A stretch of 64,000 bases of DNA from positions 22,426,748 to 22,490,747 of the forward strand of contig ML664199.1 of assembly GCA_007570785.1 (NCBI GenBank), in the 5' to 3' direction. The notes beneath the pieces were generated by a model, which saw nothing but the letters and a program-made list of their open reading frames with translations, was not told where the DNA came from and did no database searches. Source of the stretch: Antilocapra americana. Its lineage: Eukaryota; Chordata; Mammalia; Artiodactyla; Antilocapridae. The position numbers and the translations under genes were made by a program. Positions 58,846 to 64,000 of this stretch are shown here, one piece after another; position 1 is the stretch's first letter, and every line of letters begins with the position of its first letter.

Positions 58846-59492
58846 CCTCTGTTGGATCTGTTTTTCTGGAAACCTCTAATAACCCGGTCATATACAACTA
58901 CTCTAGTCTTAGACAAGGATTCTTGCTGTAGGCATCATACTTTATAAAACAGCCTATGTAGATATCATAAGAAAAATAAGACATTTATTAAAGAACACAT
59001 CGGTGCCTCTGTCATTCAGGACACAGCACTCATTGCTGCCACAGCACAACTAGCAACCCTAAGCATCCACTCTCATGATCAACTCTGTTGAGGCCCCAAG
59101 GAGAGTCTCCTTCACAGCTCTCTCCCTATTCTCAAAACACAGAGTGTCTGTGTTTGAATGCCATGAACATTTGTGGGATGCATTACTGCTGAGATTGATA
59201 TTGACACTACTTCACAATGTGGAAAAATTGAGCATTAGAATTGCTTGCCTAAAAGAACAGACACATGAGTTATCTTGTCAAATCTTCATCTTAGGTAGCT
59301 TAGATTCTTGCATAACTTTGGTTTCCCAGCACTGCTGAGCATTCTTTTCATTATTTTCTTTGTGTCTTAATTCATGACTTCAGAGGTACTTGTGAATAAC
59401 CACAGTATTCAAAACAGCTGCACAGGATGATTAGGAAACATTCTGCACATGCAACAATTCCTATAACCCTTAAATGTACACATTTAGAAAAA
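58846..59492. other. No gene or repeat recognised
   Basis: Single-copy-looking. An 87-codon plus-strand frame at 59075-59338 has no domain I recognise. Confidence 0.45.
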
Positions 59493-59508
59493 CACAGGTG
59501 TAACATTC

Positions 59509-59722
59509 AGGGCTTCTGAGGTGGCACATTGGTAAAAAATATGCCTGCCAGTGCAGGAGATGCAAGAGATGTGGGTTCAAGCCCTGGGTCTAGATGATCT
59601 CCTGGAGAAGGAAATGGCAACCCACTCTAGCATTCTTGCCTGGAAAATCCCATGGACAGAGGAGCCTGGCAGGCTACAGTCCATGGTCGGCGATGAGTTG
59701 GACATGACTAAGCACAGCACAG
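59509..59722 (+). repeat. Bov-tA SINE with 16-base target-site duplication
   Basis: Head 'agggcttctgaggtggcac', B-box region 'gggttcaagccctggg', body 'ggaaatggcaacccactc', 'cagtccatggtcgg', 'gacatgactaagcac'. The duplication 'cacaggtgtaacattc' is exact at 59493-59508 and 59723-59738. Confidence 0.96.
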
Positions 59723-59738
59723 CACAGGTGTAACATTC

Positions 59739-59920
59739 CTGAAGCATGATACTGAATCTTTAGCACAGTAAGTAGATGGACATTAAACACTAAAATTAAA
59801 AATAATTTTATTTTCTTATAAGATATAATTACATTTTCAAAAAAATAAATCAAAAATTTCAGCTTTCTTTTTGTTTCAATATAAAAAATTTATGCCATTA
59901 ATTATAGTTTATGTTGTATA
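59739..59920. other. AT-rich spacer
   Basis: Nothing recognised between the SINE and the BovB end. Confidence 0.4.
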
Positions 59921-60295
59921 TTGGTGTTTGGTCACTAAGTCATGCCTGACTCTTTGTGACCCAATAGACTGCAGCAAGCCAGGCTACTCTGTTCCCCACT
60001 ATCTCCCAAAGCTTGCTCAAATTCATACCCATTGAGTTGGTAATACTATCTATCTCACCCTCTGCTGCCCCCTTCTCCTTTTGCCTTCAGTCTTTCCCAG
60101 CATCAGAGTCTTTTCCAATGAGTTGGCTCTTCACATCAGGTAGCCAAAGGATTGCAGCTTCAGCTTCAGCATCAGTCCTTCCAATGAATATTCAGGGTTG
60201 ACAAGTTTGATCTCTTGAGAATCTCCAAGGGATCCTCAAGAGTCTTTACCAGCACCACAATTCAAAATTATCAGTTTTTCAGGGCTCAGCCTTAT
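59921..60295 (-). repeat. BovB LINE, 3'-terminal fragment
   Basis: 'ggtcactaagtcatgcctga', 'gtctttcccagcatcagagt', 'tcagtccttccaatgaatat', ending near 'cagggctcagcctt'. 5'-truncated, about 375 bases. Confidence 0.92.
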
Positions 60296-61320
60296 ATTAC
60301 TTTCAAATATTTTATAGGTAAATTTTTGAAAGCACATATAAATACATTTTCATCTTTTCTGATTTTATGTTTAAAGTGTATTATATTTTATATGAAAAAT
60401 TTTCATTTGTACATTTTTATTGCAATTATAGTTCTTATTTCCTGGATCACTACTGTCAATAAAAAAAAATCAAATGGGTGAAAATCTTGATTATAATTTG
60501 TGAATTTTGTTAAAATTAGTAAAATAAAATACATATATGCATTTATTTTATTAATTAGCCAAACATCATCAATAATAAAAATTATTCCTATACATAGAGG
60601 AACAATTAAATTCTGTCATCTTCGATTTTCTGCCAACCTTCAGTCATATAATAAGAATAGCTTTAAACATATTTGTCAATTTTGCCATTAAGAAGGTATA
60701 ATTGTCAAGATAGAAAGATGGACGGACTCAACGTAATAGTCCATTAGCTTGATTTACAACATTATGAAATATTTAGACATATGTTATATGGTCCTCCATT
60801 TGCACTCCTGCCTTGCACGCTACACATATGAAAAGGAGGGCTATAGCCATGGTCCCAAAATGATCAGCTTCTCAGGTGAGTAAGCTCCCAAGACGAAATA
60901 TGACCATGTGCAAATGGCCACACAATGACATTTATTTAGTTTTTTTAAGTTCAAGAAGAGTCATACTGAATTTGAAGGTCATGAAAATATGGGGAAAATT
61001 TAGCCAATCAGCTGGTGCTTGAAGCATCACATACGAAAGTGTGAGAGGAAGACAACCACATATTCAAGAGTATGGCATCTTCTTGATTCCTCGGGCTGCC
61101 TCTATCTTCTCTGACACATAGATTAGCATTATAAGCCTTCCCCACCAGCCTGCTATAGAGGATGCAAGAGTCTGATTGAGTCACAGACTTAATCAGACTT
61201 AGGGCTCCCTTCGAAATGCAAATGCCCCAGAGAAGATAGCACAATAAAGTATTCTCAACCACTCAATCCTCATGGATATTTTTCCACTGGAATACATCTA
61301 ATTGGTTCCCTGATAATGAG
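60296..61320. other. AT-rich, no gene recognised
   Basis: Strongly AT-rich to about 60720, then more balanced. Open frames of 84-88 codons lack features. No repeat family recognised. Confidence 0.45.
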
Positions 61321-61321
61321 T

Positions 61322-61535
61322 CGGGCTTCCCTGCTGGCTCAGTCAGTAAAGAGTCTGCCTGCAATGCAGGAGACCTGGGTTCGATTCCTGGGTCGGGAAT
61401 CTTCCCCTGGAGAAGGAAATGTCAACCCACTCCAGTATTCTTGCCTGGAGAATCCCATGGACAGAGGAGCCTGGCAGGCTACAGTCCATGGGGTCACAAG
61501 AGTTGGACATAACTTAGCAAGTAAAGCACTAGTTA
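61322..61535 (+). repeat. Bov-tA SINE, well preserved
   Basis: Head 'gggcttccctgctggctcag' (A-box region), intact B-box 'gggttcgattcctggg', body 'ccactccagtattcttgcc', 'cccatggacagaggagcc', 'cagtccatggggtcac'. By eye the closest to a consensus Bov-tA in this window, so probably among the younger copies. I found no clear target-site duplication. Confidence 0.95.
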
Positions 61536-62559
61536 ATCACCACGAATGGATAAGGACAAAGAATAGTAATTTGATGCAGGAGGCATGGACCACTAAGCAC
61601 CTACTTGGGACAGGTCCAGGAAGGAGAGGAATAGAAGTAGTCAGTATCCTAGTATTCAGGAAAGCAGCACAAAAAGGGAGGTGAGGGAGTGGGGAGATAA
61701 CAGACCATAGGACCTAGAGGCCAGTGCTAGCTACTTCATAATTATTTCCTGGGCAGGCTCATTTCTTTACTCTTCATCATCTATCTGGATCTCTGGCAGC
61801 CTAGACTTCCTGGAAATGGTTTCATTTTCAGAAAGCTGATGGATCATCAAGGGGGAAAGGGGTGAGTCAGAAGCCCGCAGGTGGGCAAAGGTGTAGAGAC
61901 TTGGATATTCATGACAGTGAATCATCCTCTCAGAGGAGTCACCAGATACTAGTACTTCTGTGGCTTCCATGTCTGAGGAGAAGCAGGCACACTGCTATCA
62001 AGGCCTCTGCCCCTTTGGAGAGGGACAGTAGTATATGGTAGATCAGTGCTTCTTATTCCAGATGGTAAATTCACAAGAGTCCATTAGGCCCAATTCTCAG
62101 AGTGTGGGAGGGAGATGCGTAGTGCTGCAGAGAGAACACTGAAACATAAATGAGATCTGAGTTTTCATCAACTTGATGCATAACCTCCAGTGAGTCACCA
62201 CATCTCTTTGTATCTCAGTTCCTTCATTAAAAAGTGCCAAAATCCCTTCCAGCTTTAACATGCTGCAGAAGGGATCTGAGGAAAGCAGAATCACATCCAG
62301 CTCCAACAGTGCTGAGGGCTCACATGCAGAGAAGCCACATCAGGCGGGTGCCCCATTCACCCTGCCTGTTCAGGATTTGCTGGCCAACATGACAATGGAA
62401 AACAGTATAATCTTGCCACAGGCAGCCCTAGGTAACTAAAGGGAAAGGAAGCCATGTTCTTTCTCTGTTGCTCTTTTCTGTATGTGTGTGTGTGTTTGCA
62501 TGTGTGAAATTCTACAGAAATATCTTTTCAGGGGCTTGGAATTCAGCCAGGTAAGGGAA
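61536..62559. other. No gene; MIR-like piece at 62125-62250
   Basis: Mostly unassigned. 'ataacctccagtgagtcacc' then 'atctcagttccttcattaaa' at about 62165-62235 look like a sense MIR core, moderately supported. A (TG)n of about 25 bases lies near 62478-62502. Confidence 0.45.
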
Positions 62560-64000
62560 TTTTTAAAAATGGAGATATAATTGACATAAAACATCATATT
62601 CGTTTCAGGTATACAATAGTGATTCAATATCTGTATAGACTGTGAAATGATCATTACAATAAGTTTAGTCAATATCTATCACCACTCATAGTTAAAAATT
62701 TTCTTCTTGTGGTGAGGACTTTTAAGATATACTTTCTTAGCAGCTTTCAAATACACAAAATATTACTATTAATTATAACCACCATGCTATATATTATATC
62801 CCCAGGACTTATTTATTTTATAATAGGAAGTTTGTACTCTTTGACCATCTCCACCCATTTCACTCAACACCGGCCACTCCACCTCTGGCAACCACCAATC
62901 TGTTCGCTATATCTATGAGTTCAGTTTTGTTTCTTTCTTTATTTTTTCCAGATTCCACATACGAATGACATCATATGGCATTTGTCTTTTTCTCTCTGAC
63001 TTATTTCACTTAGCATAATGACCTCAAGATTTATCTGTGTGGTGATAAATGCAGGATCCCCTCCTTTTAATGGCTGAATAATATTCCAGTGTGTGTTCAT
63101 ACATATTTATGGCACTTTTTTAAATCCATTGATGGGGACTTGGGTCATTTCCATGTCTTGGCTATTGGAAATAATGGTGTAATGAACATGACGATACAGA
63201 TATTTTTTGAAGTTAGTATTTTTGTTTCCTTCAGAAAACTATCTGGAAGTGGAACTGCTAGATCATATGGTAGTTATATTTTTAACTTCTTGAGGAAACT
63301 TCATCCTGTTTTCCATAATGGCTGCATGAATTCACATTTCTACCAACAGTGTACAAAGAATCTCTTTCCTCCACATCCTTGCCAATGCTTGCTACTTCTT
63401 GCCTTTTTTATAACAGCCATTCTAACAGATGTGAGGGGATATCTCATTGTGGTATTAATTTGCATTTCCCTAATGATTAGTGATTAACATCTTTTTATGT
63501 ATTTGTTGGTCATTTGTATATCGCCTTTGGGAAAATGTCTATTCAGATCCTCTATCACTTTTAATTGGATTATTTTTTTACTATTGAGGTATATGAGTTC
63601 TTTACATATTTTGAATATTAACCCCTTATCAGACATAACATTTGCAAATTTTTTCCTGTTCTATAGGTTGCCTTTTCATTTTGTTGATGGTGTCCTTTAT
63701 TATGCAGAATATTTTTTCTTTGATGTAATCTCAACTGTTTGATTTTGATTTTGCTACCTTTGCTTTTGATGTCAAATCCAAACAAAATCATCACCAAGAC
63801 CAATGTCAGGAACTTACTATGTTTCCCTCTAGGAACTTTATGGTTCAAATCTTATATTCAAGTTTTAGTCCATTTTAGTCAATTTTTGTATAGTGGACCA
63901 CTTTCATTCTCTTGTAAGTGGCTGTCCAGTTTTTCCAATACTTTTTATTGAAGAGACTAGACTGTTCTTTTCCCATTGTTCTTAGTTCCTTTTTCATAAT
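62560..64000 (-). mobile_element. L1M LINE, 3' UTR and ORF2 end (antisense), runs off the edge
   Basis: Antisense L1: 'atggagatataattgacata', 'gaccatctccacccatttca', 'cttatttcacttagcataat', 'ggctgaataatattccagtg', 'gcatttccctaatgattagt', 'gatgtaatctcaactgtttg'. In the standard 3'-to-5' order and continuing past the window. A 132-codon plus-strand frame at 63089-63487 lies on the wrong strand of this L1 and is not a gene. Confidence 0.88.

Noticed and set aside
61322..61400. tRNA-like sequence with A- and B-box
   Set aside because: It is the head of a Bov-tA SINE with the Bov-A body attached, not a tRNA gene. The same holds for the other Bov-tA heads.
63089..63487. 132-codon plus-strand frame
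   Set aside because: Antisense of L1M ORF2; the low stop frequency is compositional.
1..64000. CRISPR-like array, operon or phage structure
   Set aside because: No regularly spaced repeats with unique spacers and no dense coding; the repeats are vertebrate SINEs and LINEs.

Overview
The window is ordinary nuclear DNA from a ruminant (cattle, sheep, goat or a relative). The evidence is the repeat content: tRNA-Glu-headed Bov-tA SINEs, BovB (RTE-type) LINE fragments, and 3' ends of the ruminant L1 family (L1-BT type), over a background of older mammalian L1M/HAL1, L2, MIR and DNA-transposon fossils. I cannot tell the species apart from this sequence. I found no supported protein-coding exon, rRNA, functional tRNA gene, CpG island or CRISPR array. 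Open reading frames are short, and most of the longer ones lie in BovB, L1 or Bov-tA copies. The window reads as intergenic or deep intronic.

Layout. 1-4800: MIR, Bov-tA, two BovB 3' pieces and an L2 end. 4840-17550: mostly single-copy sequence with scattered MIR/L2 and dinucleotide repeats; some AT-rich parts look like candidate conserved non-coding elements. 17551-22190: Bov-tA, L2, two DNA-transposon fossils side by side, MIR, another DNA transposon and a CHR-type SINE. 22920-33512: a repeat cluster of about 10.5 kb. In it an antisense L1M carries a Bov-tA and a minus-strand BovB, which itself carries a plus-strand BovB; then come a sense L1M 3' end, an L1-BT 3' end, another antisense L1M, a plus-strand BovB and an inverted L1 piece. 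33513-41336: mostly single copy, with MIR, L2, one Bov-tA, a polypurine tract and a tandem E-box 16-mer. 41337-41960: a young L1-BT insertion with a 5' inversion. 41961-49150: L2, Bov-tA, HAL1 and a cleanly bounded BovB. 49150-54415: antisense L1M split by two SINEs, a ruminant L1 end and a double-headed Bov-tA. 54606-57921: the longest BovB, about 3.3 kb and decayed. 57922-64000: four Bov-tA copies, a BovB 3' end, and an antisense L1M running off the right edge.

Nothing here works as a gene set. What can be read is insertion history: target-site duplications, nesting order, orientation and decay of the BovB reverse transcriptase motif. The most interesting structures are the BovB-in-BovB nest, the roughly 90% identical inverted L1 arms around a BovB, the twin-primed L1-BT, the Bov-tA with a duplicated head, and a Bov-tA flanked by an unusually long direct repeat. 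Repeat names come from recognising consensus-like text, not from a database search; boundaries are good to about 10-20 bases unless a target-site duplication fixes them.
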